DNA from: Oopsacas minuta
Lineage: Eukaryota; Porifera; Hexactinellida; Lyssacinosida; Leucopsacidae
Assembly (NCBI GenBank): GCA_024704765.1
Contig: JAKMXF010000266.1
Location: 1 to 64,000, forward strand
Reading direction: 5' to 3'
Length of the DNA: 64,000 nt
Every line of letters starts with the position of its first letter. Position 1 is the first letter of the stretch. Shown here one piece after another: positions 11,901-26,900 of the stretch. The position numbers and the translations under genes are program-made. The notes beneath the pieces were generated by a model. It did not search any database. It was given only the letters and a program-made list of their open reading frames with translations, and was not told the DNA's origin.

Positions 11901-14900
11901 TTGAGTTTCAATCTTCTCACTCATTCTCTGTTGAGATTTCTGCAGACAATTTCCTGACCTATTCTGTAGCTAGTGTTTTTATAATAGTGAATGACTCTAA
12001 CGATAACTTTCCATTCTTTCTCAACGCTCCCATAACGCTATCTCTAGAAGAATCAACTTCTGAGGGTATACCCCTGTTACAAATATCTTGTCAAGATGAT
12101 GATTCCAGTTCTAACGGCGATACACTATTGAGTATTAGCTCTGGTAACAATGAGGGATATTTCCTCCTCTCTCCATCAGGTAGTCTGCAGCTTAACAGGA
12201 CCATAGATTATGAGGCTATATTCACTGATCCAATTATACGACTACATCTGACTTGTACTGATAGAGGTACTCCAGCTAATTCAGTCACTACTAATATCAC
12301 ATATTTCGTCCTCCCATCCAACGAGCATGGTCCCGTATTCCAGGATTCTCCCTTTCAATTCTTTCTTCGAGAAGATGCACAGATTGGTACAACTGTGATT
12401 AACATCGTAGCAGTAGACCCAGACATGGGAGCTAATCACAACCTTGTTTACTATCAGATAACTGGTGGAGATAACGATAATGTGTTTCTGATTGGACCCT
12501 CTAGTGGTGATATTATCTTGGTTAATAGTCTGGATCATGAATCTGTACACGAATATATATTGACAGTAGCTGCTATTGATAGAGAGAGGATGGAGGCAGG
12601 AGACCCAGATATATCCCAATTTACTGACACAGATACAATCACAATTGATATTATAGACATTAATGACCATGCTCCAGAGTTCTCTGATTCCTTTTATTTA
12701 GCTGCAATTGATGACGGGACTTTACCTAATACTTTTGTGTACTCAGTTTCATGTACAGATTTAGACGAGGGAGCCTCTTTCCAGCCAAATTTCGAGCTAA
12801 CTGGATCTGGATCCAATTCGTTCTCAATCTCTTCCTCCCTAACTAACGGAATAATCAGGACTAACACAACCATCAGTTACCAGACTGCCTTTAGCTATCT
12901 ACTCACTATTTCCTGTCATGATAATGGAGTGCCAGTAGTCAGTACTCAGAGTAGCATTTTGATAACTGTTAGGAATATCAACCAATTCTGTCCAGTCTTT
13001 AGCGATAGCTCTGTCAGGGTAGAACTCTCCGAGACGATAGCTATTGACAGTTTTGTACTGAAATTGAATGCTACATTCTCTAATGGAGATGATAACGATA
13101 TTATATTTGTTCTCTTCAGTTCAATTAATAATCTATTTAGAATCAACCAAACGAGTGGTGAGATATTCACTACAGATCTGTTAGACTTTGAAACTGAGAG
13201 AATTTATACTTTAGAGATTCTAGCTACTAATCCAAGTTCCACGTGTAACAACACAGCTAACGTATTGATAGAAGTTATTAATGTTAACGAGCATTCTCCT
13301 CAATTCTCTCAGAGCTATTTCTCTACTGAGATTAGCGAGGCAGCTAATGTTGGGAATAATATTCTGTTTCTCTCTTGCTCAGATAGTGACGATTTTGCTG
13401 CAGGAATTTCTCCAAATGTTTTAATTGAATCTGGAGACTTCGATGGCAAGTTTTCTATTGAAAGTCAACGTCTCATGCTCGTATCTAGTCTTGACATAGA
13501 AACTAGACAGAACTATTCTCTGGTGATAAACTGTACAGATAACGGACCTATAGAGAGAGTTACTACAGCTGAAGTGTATATATCTCTTCTCTCTTTTAAC
13601 GAATTCTCTCCTGTCTTCCAGAATGATTCGTATAGTGTGACAATCTCTGAGATTGAAGACGTAGGGACTGAACTACTAATTCTCTTAGCTACAGACAGAG
13701 ACAGATACGGACATAATAATATCTTATTCTACATCGTGTCGGGAGATGAGAGCAATAAGTTTATCCTAAACTCTGATAAACTACTCCTGCTTGATATTCT
13801 AGATTATGAGACTCAATCTTTCTACGCACTTAACATCAGTGCTACTGACAGCATCAACCCAGCAGAAGCTCTATTTACTTACACTACCGTGATTATAACT
13901 TTAATTGATGAAAATGATAACTCTCCGATTTTGGTGCCTGTCATAGCATTCATTACTCTCCCTGAGAATACAACAGTAGGCTCCAGTATATTACAAATGA
14001 GTTGTACAGATCCAGACGCCTTTCAGACTGACAGTCTCAGTATCAGTATAGAATCAGGTACCTGCTTAACTGTCTGTGATTATTTTTGTTAGTTTTACCA
14101 TTATTATATTTTAGGTAATACTAATGGTCAATTTATCTTGAATTCTTCTACCAATCAGCTCCAATTGAACCTTCCACTTGACTTCAGTAATACCTCTCTG
14201 TTCTCTCTGAACATAGAATGCAGAGATAACTCTCTTTCTCCCCTAGTAGACTCCAGTAATATAAAGATTAATATAGTTAATACGATTTCTGAAGCTATCA
14301 CTTTTCTTAACACTCCTTACTCTGTCACAATAGCTGACACTACTTCTATCGGATCTACTGTACTATCCGTATCTGCTACTGATCCAGATTCGGATACATC
14401 TGATCATCTACGGTATTATCTCACAAACCAAGCTGAGCTACCATTCTTAATAGAAGATATTTCTGGAGTTATTCGAACAACTCAATCTCTCTTTCCCTTC
14501 TCACAGCAAACTCTAGCTCTAGAAATAGAGGCTGTAGATACAGTTAATCCTACCAGGGTTCAGTTCGAGATAGCATACGTTGCTATTAATCGTACTACCA
14601 ACTCTCCTCCTGTTTTCCAGAAGGACAACTACTTCCTTAACGTATCGGAGCTTGCTACCCCCTCTACTCGCCTCTCTACTCTAATCTGTTATGATATTAA
14701 TACTGATACTGTCGAGTACTCGATTGATTCTGGTAATGTTAACGACAGCTTTATTCTGACAGCTCTGACAGGTAGCCTCACTCTCAAGAACTCGCTTGAC
14801 TTTGAGACTACAGATACATACATACTGATAGTATCATGTATAGACAATGGCCTTCCTCCTATGATTGCAACAGCTAAAGTATTCGTCTCTGTGAATCCAG

Positions 14901-17900
14901 AGAATGAATTCTCTCCTGAATTCACAATGGATGAGTACGGACCTGTGTCAATCAATGAGGATGTTCTACTCGGTGCAGAAGTTATCACTGTTACTGCTAT
15001 AGATCTAGATTCACAGGAAGATGGAGACATATCATACTACATCACCGAAGGTTAGCAACATTTGTTTTGATATAATTACATTTAAATTATTATTTGTAAC
15101 TATCAGGTAATTCAGGAGACCACTTCTTAATTAGCAGTACAAGCGGGAGAATACAAGTAGCCCAATCACTAGACTATGAACAAATTTCTAATTACACTTT
15201 GAGAATAGAAGCTAGAGACTTTTCGCTCACCAATCCCAGATCTAGCTCTGCTACTGTTGATATTATTTTGACTGATGTTAACGATAACTGTCCTCAATTC
15301 TTAAACGCTCCTTACTTCTCTCAGCTGCCTGCTAATGCTATTGCTAACTACACAGTCATATCAATAGTGTGCTCTGACCTAGATTCAGGAGAGAGAGGGA
15401 GAGTTTCTCTTTCACTACAAGGGACTGTAGAGGCGTTGCAGAACTTTCAGATAGATTCAGATGGTGTTGTTACTCTGAGCAAAAATATATCACCAAATTC
15501 TAGCCAAGTGAGTTATTGAAAGATCACTTTATTCTATAGGATTTGTACATAGAGAAATTCTCGCTTATCGTATCGGTCGCTAACATATAAGTAATTCCAT
15601 TATTTTAATTTAGCTTACAAACACAGCTAATACAATTGCAATTATACTTACTACAGCTATGGTTATAAGTACTACGATAGTTATACCAATGATAATAATA
15701 GCTGCTACTGACAGGGAGTTATCTATAGCAATACATTCATTAGCTGTAGCTAGCACAAACCCTGACTCACACTCACACTCATAAGATCCGTTCTTGTTAA
15801 TGCAGATTTGATTGCAAACCTTTGGAGTTATATTACACTCGTTTATATCTTCGCAATCTCTCTGGTTGCTATCCAGAACATACCCGCTCATACAACTACA
15901 GGTAAAAGAGGCGATATTATTAGAGCAGTTGTGAGCACAAATCTCTTGACTACACTCGTCTATGTCACTACAGTTGTAGTTGTTATTATCTAGAGAATAG
16001 CCAGTAGTACAATCACATTCCACTCTCCCAATCATATTGACACACAGTTGTTCACAAATGTTTGGTAAACCAGTCAAGTTCTGCCAAATAGTGAAATTTC
16101 TTTCGTATTGACATTCGTCTATGTCCAGACACTTTTGCAAATCTCTGTTATTTCCAAATCCTTTCTTACAAACACACTCAAATCCTCCTAACTGGTTGAT
16201 GCATAGTTGATCCTCTCTGCAGGAATGAGTCATGTCTTCACATTCATTTATGTCAGAACAATTCCCTGTGTTATCTATTATGTAACCTGAATTGCAATCA
16301 CATTCATAACTACCAAGAATGTTGCTACATATTTGATCACAAGGACTAGGACTGACCGTACTGCACTCATCAATGTCCTCACAGAATATGCCATCTCTAA
16401 TTGTATAGCCGTCACGACAACTACAAGAATATGATCCGACTGTGTTATGACAATTATGCTCACACAGAGATATATTACCGGTACACTCATCAATGTCTAC
16501 ACAATTATCATTTGCAAGTTCAAACCCGTTATTACAAATACAGACAGTATTAAGTCCGTTTTGGGAACAGGTTCCATTTCCACAAGATGATTCACAAGGA
16601 TTTATTATTGTTTGGTTTGTTAAGCAAGAATTTGTAAATTGGAAAGTATAGCTTATTCCTTCAAGGATTGTCTCTGTATTTACTTTACAGGCACACTCGT
16701 ATGACGTATCGTTAAGTTTTATGAAACATATTTCTGATTCTGTTATATTTTGGTTGCTGGGGCTACACAAGTTATTTGTAGCTTCCTGAATTTGTAAGAT
16801 AAAAGGCAGTTCCTCACAGCTCTGCGAATGTACCAGAATACTGTTAAATACTAGTAGGATTGTCCCTATAAACATGTAGCAATTGTATAACATTGAAAAT
16901 ACACTCAATTCTTCCATTGATTGGTCCTTATATCTTTTGTTTCCATACACGTGCCCAGTGACTATTCTCACAACATCTACTTACACACAATTATATAATT
17001 ATATTTTCTAACGCTTTATAATTCCTTAATCACTTCTATACAACCTAATCACACTATCATTACATGTATATTCCCTATAAGGTATACTTCCTCAAACTTA
17101 CATGCTCAGATAATGCTCCATCTCCTTGTACTGTTACTACCACTCTCACGATAACATCAGCTGACTCTAACATATCTCCTCCTCAGTTCTCCTCTCCTTT
17201 TTATAACATTACACTATCAGAGTCTGTTACTGTATTAGATGCTGTATTTATTGCTGTAGCTACAGACACTGACTTGGGTACTAACGGGATGGTTTCATAT
17301 TCAATTAATGACACAGTTATGTTCTCTATCGATTCAGGTGATTATAATAGTATATTATAATTATTACATAGACATAAGTATATGTTGAATTATGTATTTA
17401 TTTTCGACAGTGACTGGAGTGGTTTATCTATCACATCCACTTGACTTTGAATCATCTATTTCTCACACCCTCATTATCCTGGCTACTGATGGCACTCCTC
17501 TCAGTCCTAACCGCAAGAGCTCGAGCGCTCTCCTTAATATCTACGTCACTGATATTAACGACAACAGGCCGTACTGTGGAGCTACCCTATTTACTGTGCT
17601 ATTTCCAGGTACTGCTGGCATTGGCTATTCAGTTATTCAACTTAACTGTACAGATCCAGATCTAGGACTTTCTGGACTCAGCTACACTTTGTCTGGAGAT
17701 GTTATGAATCTATTCGATATTTCAATTCAGGGACTTATCACTTTAGCTACTACCCTAACAACTGATGTCAATATATCAACACTTATTGTACGTACACTCT
17801 CTATATTGTAAAGTAAATGTATATTAATTAATTTGTATTAGGTTTCTGTATCAGACAACTTCATTGGAGATTCAGTTCAGATAACTAATGTTACAATAAT

Positions 17901-20900
17901 GATAGTCCTGACAGGTCAGAATGACTTCTGTCCTGAGTTCTCTCAGGCTAACTACTCTACCAATCTCACAGAGAGTTCACCACCAGGAGAATTAGTTATT
18001 ACAGTACATGCTGAGGATAGAGATGCTGAGATAAATGGAGCTGTTCGTTACTCCATTATAAGTGAGTTTTACATTTGTTTAACTTATATGCCTTATTATA
18101 TTAACATTAATTAGATGGAGATAACATGGGGCATTTTGCTGTGAGAGAGTCTACTGGGGAAATCATATTGATATCTAGTTTAGATAGAGAATCAATTGTA
18201 GCTTATTCTCTATTGATAACAGCTTCAGATAACGGACTACCTCCTTGTACTAATTCTACTGTAGTTACTATTATTATTACAGATTCTAATGACAATAAGC
18301 CTTGTTTTTCACAGCCTTTCTACACTGAGACAGTACCACTTAACACACCAATTGACTCTATTATCTTATCAGTAGCTTCGCAAGACATGGATCTTGATAG
18401 TAACAGCCAAGTATTCTATTCACTAATCTCTGTTAACTCTCCAGAGCATTTCTCCATACACCATACTTCAGGAGATATTAACCTGACTTATAACCTCTCT
18501 AATAGCTCTGTAGAATTGTATCAATTTCTAATAGAAGCTACAGATAATGGTATGTCTTCTCTCTCCTGCTCTTCCTACCTTACAATATACACACAGCATA
18601 TGAATGTATTCCCTCCTGTATTTGATCATAATGAGTTTGTTTCTATTTCTGAGAATATAACTCCTTTAATCACACTACTATATGTAGCAGCTTCTGATAG
18701 AGATAGCGAGTATTTACATTACTCAATTGTTTCTGAAAATGAAGATTATTTGTTCTACTTACATCCTGATACAGGAGCCCTCTCGTTACGTCGTCAACTT
18801 GACTATGAACAAAGATCTGTACATAGCCTCATAGTAGAGGCAAGAGACGTAGTGTTATATGATGGAATATCTTTAGCTGATACTTCAGAGGTTACAATAT
18901 CTGTTAGAAATGAGAATGACAATATTCCTTGTTTTGAATACAACTCTTATTCTATAACAATAGACTCTACAGCTGGAATAGGAGATGAGCTACTAACTAT
19001 AGTATGTACTGATTTAGATATGGCTCCTTATGGCAATACCACTCTATCCATCTCTGATGGAAATAATAATGGGTATTTCTCAGTAGCCCAAGCTGGTGTT
19101 ATTTCTATAGCTCAGGATATTACAGAGTTAAAATATGAAATACTGACTGTAACATGTTCTGATGGTGAATTATCCGTCAATACAACTGTATTAATTATAG
19201 CTACATCTCCTGATGTACCTCAGTTCTCTAGAGATACATACGAGTGGTATCTAGTGGAAAATTCTCAGCTGGGAACTTCTTATACAGAAATATCAGCATC
19301 ATCAAACAGTACAGTTACTTATAGTATTCTGACTGGTGATTATACTCATGTAGTAGTTTATATAGACTCTGCTTACGGTATAGTACATCTGATTAACACT
19401 GTAGACAGAGAGCTGGTTACAGACTATATCTACATTATATCTGCTCTCAGTGATGATATTATCAGCTATAGCACACTGCATATTATAGTTACAGATGATA
19501 ATGACAACAGACCAGTTATATTCATAGGCCCAGTAGCATTGCTCTACTCATATTCTCCTCCAGATTCTGTTGTTACATTCCTGTCATGTCAAGACAGTGA
19601 CATTGACAGTAATGGATTAACAAACTTGATAATAAATGCAGGTAATGAGGACGGTTTGTTTGTATTATCTCCTGAGGGAGCTTTGCAGCTGAACAGAACT
19701 CTTGGTTCAGAATCAGTCTACTCCCTGGTCATATCATGTTACGATTCAGGACTCCCTTCACTATCTACTACTGCTAGTATTAACGTAGAGATAGCACCAG
19801 TTAACAGATACAGCCCTGAGTTTGAATACAATCAACTAGTAGTAGATGTGTTAGAGAACGAATTTGTAAATGATATTCTCGTTACACTAATAGCTGTAGA
19901 CAGAGACGAGGGTACTTTCGGAGATATCTCTTACTCCATCCTGTCAGGAAATGAACTCAATTTGTTTAGAATCAACCCGATCACTGGAGAGTTTACCTTG
20001 GAATATCCACTTGATTTTGAATCAGTACAGACTCATACACTCACTGTTGCAGCTATAGATGGAGGCTATGGTGAAGCAGCAGCTAGATATTCTACTGCTG
20101 ACGTCATTATTAGAGTATTAGATGTTAATGACAACAGTCCTCATCTAGATTCAGATATATATTCTTTACATATCTCTTTTACCACTGCTCCGGGTATTGA
20201 ATTGCTACGGACTGTCTGTACTGATACAGATAGTGGAAATAACGGAGAAACTGAATACTACTTTGTAAACGATTCTGCTCCCTTCTACGTTTCAAATGGC
20301 TCTATATTTTTGGCTTTTCCTTTAGAATATTCATTCCCGGATTCTGTGTGTCTTGTCCTAGAGTGTAGAGACAGGGGATCTCCTCCTCTCGTGACATCAT
20401 CTCTCCTCCGTATCTACATCACTAAGGACGAATTAGCTCCTGAATTTAATCAATCAATTTACTCTCTTACTCTCTTTGAATCAACTGAGTTATTTACAGA
20501 TATAATAACTATTACTGCAGAAGACAGAGACCCTGGGAATAATGGTATTGTTAGCTTATTACTAACAGACTGTGAATATGACTGTCCATTCAGTATTAAT
20601 ACTGTAACAGGTGTAGTTAGTGTTATAGGAGCACTAGACTATGAGACACACCCCACATACTCGTTACAGGTTCAAGCACTAGACCTAGGAACATTCTCTC
20701 ATACTTCTGAAGCTACAATTGAAATACAAATAATTAATGAGAACGACAATTTCCCTGAATTTAATATACCCTTCCACCAAATTTCTATCAGTGAGAATTC
20801 TCCCATCAATACTCCTGTATTATCTCTACTGTGCTATGACTTAGATTCTGATGAATTAAGCTATGCCATAACTGATGGCTTACAAGGAACTAATGCATTC

Positions 20901-23900
20901 TATCTATCAGAGCATGGTGTCTTATTGGTATCAGATATAGTAGATTATGAGACAATACCATCCTACTCTCTCACTGTACAATGCTCAGACGGTTTAAACT
21001 CAGTATATTCGTCAGTACAGGTTAGAATTATTAATATTAACGAATACACACCTACATTCAATCAGTCTAACTACAATATATCTTTACTGGAGTCTCTCAC
21101 ATTTGGCTCAATTATATTCACAGTAACAGCAGTAGATAGAGATGCTGATTCTCTGGGAGACATTACTTATACTTTAGTTGGAGGGAATACTCAGCTAACC
21201 TTCGGTATTCAAAGTACAGAGGGTATCATATTTCTTACAGACTCATTAGACTACGAAACAACTCCTACTTACTCTCTGATACTATTCGCTACTGATGGAG
21301 ATGGACTGATAGGCAGGACTAGTGTTCTTATAAAAGTTATAAATGTTAATGATAATGCTCCTGTATTCATGCCCTCTATATACTCACGGGAGCTCTCTAT
21401 TGACCAGGAAGTTAATGTTAATGTTATAGAACTACGGTGCTCAGATAGAGACGGGGATGATCTAGTGTATAATATAGAATCTGGTAACACAGGTAGTTAT
21501 TTCAATATATCACAGACCGGGCTAGTATTTGTAGCTCGAAACTTGACAAGAAGCAATCAAGTCCTGATCCTCAAAATCAGCTGTTCTGACAGATCTACAA
21601 AACCATCAGCTGTAGCTATATTCAGTATTAATATTATAAGAGAGGCTGACTGTCCTATTCAGTTTGCTAATAACGTTCCCTACATTGACTTTGTTTCAGA
21701 GGATGTTAGCATTCACCACTTAGTTCTCACTCTCTTCGTTAATGGCAGTTCTAATGACGTCAGTTATCATATAGATAACACATTTGTACCTTTCTACATT
21801 AACTCTATCGGAACTACTGGCCAGATCCTAGTGTCATCTGCATTAGATGCTGATATAGAGGATGAATACATATTCAATGTAATAGCTACTCCTAATGACG
21901 TGTTATGCAACGATCCTCCTCAAACTAGTGTTACAATCTTCATAGAAGATGTTAACGAGTTCTCTCCTCTGGTTACGCCTGCTATACAGACAATCTATCT
22001 AGAGGAGAACTTGTCTGTACCTCAGTTAATAGCTCAGTTTCAATGCAATGATTCTGATGCTTCTAATAATGAGGTCACATTCATAGACGGATCAGCTGGG
22101 ATAGATACTGATATAGCTGGTAGGGTAACACTTAGCATAGGCCTTGATTACGAGACTCAACCACAACACATATTTATGATAATGTGTAAAGACTCAGCTG
22201 ATATACCTAAGACAGGAACAGCTAGACTACACATCATGGTTATTCCTCAGAATGAGTTTCCTCCTATTTTCTCTCTTGACACATACCTATTCCAGGTTTC
22301 AGAGTCTGAACAACCTGGATTTCTTATAGACGGTATCCTAGCTACAGATGGAGACAGCTTGCTCTCAGGAGACGGACAAGTTTCGTACTCACTCACAAAT
22401 ACATATCAGTTCTTGGTTAATGACAATGGAGATATGGTAGTGATAGATGCATTAGACAGAGAGTATAATCCTAATATTACTTTCATAGCAACAGCTACGG
22501 ACAATGGGAATGTATCAATGTCTGCTTCAGCTACAATTGTAGTTATCCTCTTAGACTCTAATGATAATCCTCCTCTTTTCCATCCACTGGTTTACTCTAT
22601 TAGCAGAGATTCTAACCAATCCATTACTGATCCTCTAGCTGCAATAAGCTGTACAGATCCAGATATAGGTATCAATGCTCTGCTAGAACTTAGCTTTCCT
22701 CCAGGATTCAACTTATCATATGCCTTCAGCGACCAGACAGGAGGACAGGGAGAGATTAACGCTTCTCTGATTGCTCTCTCTCCTCCTTCTGAAGGAGTAC
22801 TCACATTTGATGTACACTGTACAGATTCTGGTAACATGAGTCTATTTTCTACAGCTCTGGTTAGTATTGTAATCTCCAGTGAGTGTTATATTCCTCAATT
22901 ATTCCCTATTTACCATGCTACTATCTCTGAAGATTCAGTTATAAACTCTGTAGTAGTTAACACTTCTGCTCAATTCGATCCTCTCTGTCCACATGAATTC
23001 TTCATAGTGTCTGGCGAGATTGGTGCATTTGCTATCAACAAAACTAAAGGAGATATCTATGTTCTTAGTTCACTAGATTTCGAGACTATCCCTGCTTATG
23101 AGATTGGAATATCTCTAATCTCTCTAACTGCTACAGGAGCTAAATCCTCTACAGCTACTGTATTCATAACTATCACTAACGTTAACGATAATTCTCCTGT
23201 AATAGAACCTTCTAGACTAATCGTAACTTATCCAGAAGACACACACAATAATCAAGTAATAGCTTCTTATAGCTGCGAAGATTTGGATTCTGATCTAGTA
23301 CAGTTTGATATTGAATCTGGTAATGAAGATTTAAGATTCAATTTAAACGGACAAGGTGTTTTAACGCTTTTGAATCCGTTGGACTATGAAAATATTCAAG
23401 TACATGATTTGTTCATTTCCTGTGCTGAACTTGGGGGCCCAGGAATTCTACACACTACTACTGCAGAACTGACTGTGCTAGTATCAGCTGTCAATGATAA
23501 TGAACCTTCATTCGATCAGACTACATACTTTGATACTGTTATAGAGAATACTGCTATCGGTACTATGATACTATTAGTGTCTGCAACTGATAATGATCTA
23601 ACCACTCCACACAATAAGGTCAGTAACTTCATTGGTCTATAATTATAGTTAATTATACGATTTGTTGATAGACACTTTTCGATTTATCTGGAGCTAACTC
23701 ACAGCTCTTCCTTGTGACGTCAGAAGGTAATCTATTAACAGCTGACTTCTTAGATGCAGAGACTAATTCCGGTTTATATCAATTCTCAGTACTGGCTTAT
23801 AATCCAGAGCCTGGAGCTAGCACAGCTACTGCTACTGTCATAATAACTCTGACAGATGTCAATGAGGATCCTCCTGTCTGTGGAGGAGGTCTAATTAACT

Positions 23901-26900
23901 TGGAGCTCGATCCAGGGACTTACAGTACTGAGGTTTGTTAATTAACACTTTCTTAAATGTTGTATAGTTTATTGTGTTGTGTGTGTGTATATAGGCTGTT
24001 GGTAGTAATCTATTGTGTACAGATCAAGACATATCTCCTCCTTCATTTACTGCTACACTAACCGGTGACATCAATAATGATGGTACTCTTATTCTTACAG
24101 CTGAATTATCCGGTAGCTCCTTATCCCTTAAACTCTCTGGGACTATAAATTATCCACAACATGTCATTCCTAATCAGTATACACTAGCTGTATCAGATGG
24201 AGGATCTCCAGCACTGATCGGATACACACTTGTGTATGTCAGAGTTAACCCTCCCCCTGGCGTTCTCTCCTTCTCTCCCAGCAGTAGGAGTATATCTGTT
24301 AGAGAGGACTTTCCTTCGGGAGAGGATTTGATAGATGTAGGAGCTTTCCTCAATGGAGACAATAAAGATCTTGCGGACTACTCCACCGCCTTTCCTCTCA
24401 CTGTTACTTCTGAGGGAATGGTAGCATTAACCAGCTCTCTTGACTATGAAACAAGAACTTCTTATTCTATAGATATACGAGCTGAGGTTTCTTCTCAGTT
24501 TAATATATTCACACTTAATATTCAGGTGGAAGATGTTAATGATAACGAGCCAGTATTTTCTGCAGGTAGGTCTGCTTCTTTATTCAATAATTACTATTAT
24601 TAGTAATTTATTCATTGTTATATTGGTTATTTAGGGAATATTATAAGATTTTCTGTGAGAGAAGACTCCAATCCTTCTGCAGTGGGTACCATAAGGGCTA
24701 CAGATGCAGATTCTGGTGTAAATGGAGATGTGAGGTTTACTCAAATCTCTAGCACAGCACCAATTGGGTTATTTACTGTATCTCTTTTGGGGATGGTTAG
24801 ATTAACAGGTCCTCTAGACAGAGAGGACACCCCCCATTATAGTATACAAGTTAGCCACCTCTTATAATTGTATATGGTTATAACTCTATTACATATTAAT
24901 ATTTAGGTAAGAGCATCTGATCAAGGCTCTCCCTCACTCTCCGCTGTAGCTGTACTCCTCATTACGGTCAGTGACGTCAACGACAACCCTCCTATCTTCC
25001 TAGAGGACAGCTCAGGGATTACACTCTCTATAGCACACACTATAGCCAAAGATTCAGTTATTTATAATTTTCAGGTTTCAGATTTGGATCTGAATCCAAC
25101 ATTTATACTCTCAGTGATTGGAGGATCTTCAGTTATAGGTAAGGACATTTAGGCATTACGCACTATACATGTATTCTATATTTCACCATAGAATTGTTGT
25201 ATTAACCTGTATACTTATTCAGCTGCCTTCGGAGTGAGTAATACAGGAGAGCTATTTATACGCGATGACCTGGTTAACAGACCCAGTCAGACATTTGAAT
25301 TTACTGTTCAGGTATCAGATGGAGTTTTAACTGATTCTATATCAGTCCGTATACTCGTTAACATAGTCTCTGACGTTGAGCTAACTTTAAGGGAGAATTC
25401 TCCAATTGATACAGTAATCTGGAATGCTTCTGACTATTCTCAAGGCAGTTACTCTCCTACAGAGAATGCTGAGTTCTTTTTGACACTAGGAAACTTCCAA
25501 AATACGTTTAGCATAGACTCTACCAGTGGACAGCTGTCTACCATTGGAGAGATAGACTATGAAGATGTAATAGTATATACATTCATAGTAGAGATAATGG
25601 ACTCAAGCAATACTATAAATACCAATCTTAAAGTAGCCGTGTACTTACTGGTGTTGGATGAGAATGACAATAACCCTGTATTCACCCAAACAATGTAAGT
25701 ATTGTATTTACCAATTTTATAATTGGAAAGTTATTGCACGCTTGTTATTTAGCTCGTCAGTGACTATCCTAGAGAGTGACTACATACTTCCATATAAGCT
25801 AGCACAAGTATCAGCTGTAGACGCTGATTCCGGTGTATATGCTCAGCTAGAGTACCATCTGGTGTATCCAGTAACAGGACAGGAAGCTACTGAGCTTCCA
25901 TTCTACTTCACGTTTGATGGCAGTTTGTATGTACAGGGAGATGTTGATAGAGAATTATACTCTCTTCTTGATTTACTGGTTAGAGTCAGAGACAAGAGTC
26001 AAGATCCTCTCAGCACTACAACTCCCATCCAAATATCAGTGCTAGACATTAATGACAATTCTCCTTCATTCGTTAACCTAACCTCTCCCATAGAAATTAT
26101 TAATAATCTTCCTGATAATTCTGTGTTCTATGAATTCTATATCTCAGATCCTGATGCTGCAGAGAACGGAACCTTACAGCTATCACTTGAACAAGTAAAA
26201 CATACATTAGCATTTGCTATAAAGTAGTTATATGATATATTCTGATAGATAACTACTCCCAATTCACTCTACTTTGACTTTAACCTAGATCAAGCTACAG
26301 GTCTGGTTAGATTGATAAAGATAGACAATTTGATAGGATTAAGTGAGGACGAGCTATTCTTCATAGACCTTAGACTGTCTGTATCTGATCAGGGATCTCC
26401 CCAGCTCTCACATACACAGGACATTATGATAGCAGTCAAGCCTTATGACATAAGACCCTCTTTCCAATCAGATTTCTATTGGGTAGATCTGTTATACTCA
26501 GCACCTGTTGGATCAGTACTGCTTACAGTACAGTTAGATGTAAAATTGGATTCTATAACCTTTCTTATAGGTTAGTTGGCTTTATTATTTTATTTTGTTG
26601 TGCATTTCTGTTGCAGACATACAATTAAGCTAACCTCGCTGCTGAACTGTAGCACGAAATATCTAAGTCAAGGATTCCCAGCTACGTGATAGATCATTCT
26701 AATGCAATTAGTTTGTATGAATACAAAACATCTTATAATTATAAATTGATTGTTTGTTTGTAATTTTGTAAATTTATAACATAAGATGAAAGAACGAGGA
26801 AAGTCCCCAGAAACGCTAGGCTATGTATTCGGATTCTTCTACTCGTTCAATTATCTGATTGGTGGATTCTTCGTTTCTATACCTTTTGTATTTTTCCATA

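Noticed and set aside
12281-12670. Antisense open frame of 129 codons inside the cadherin
   Set aside because: It is a shadow of cadherin-repeat codons; no domain and it lies against a clearly conserved sense frame.
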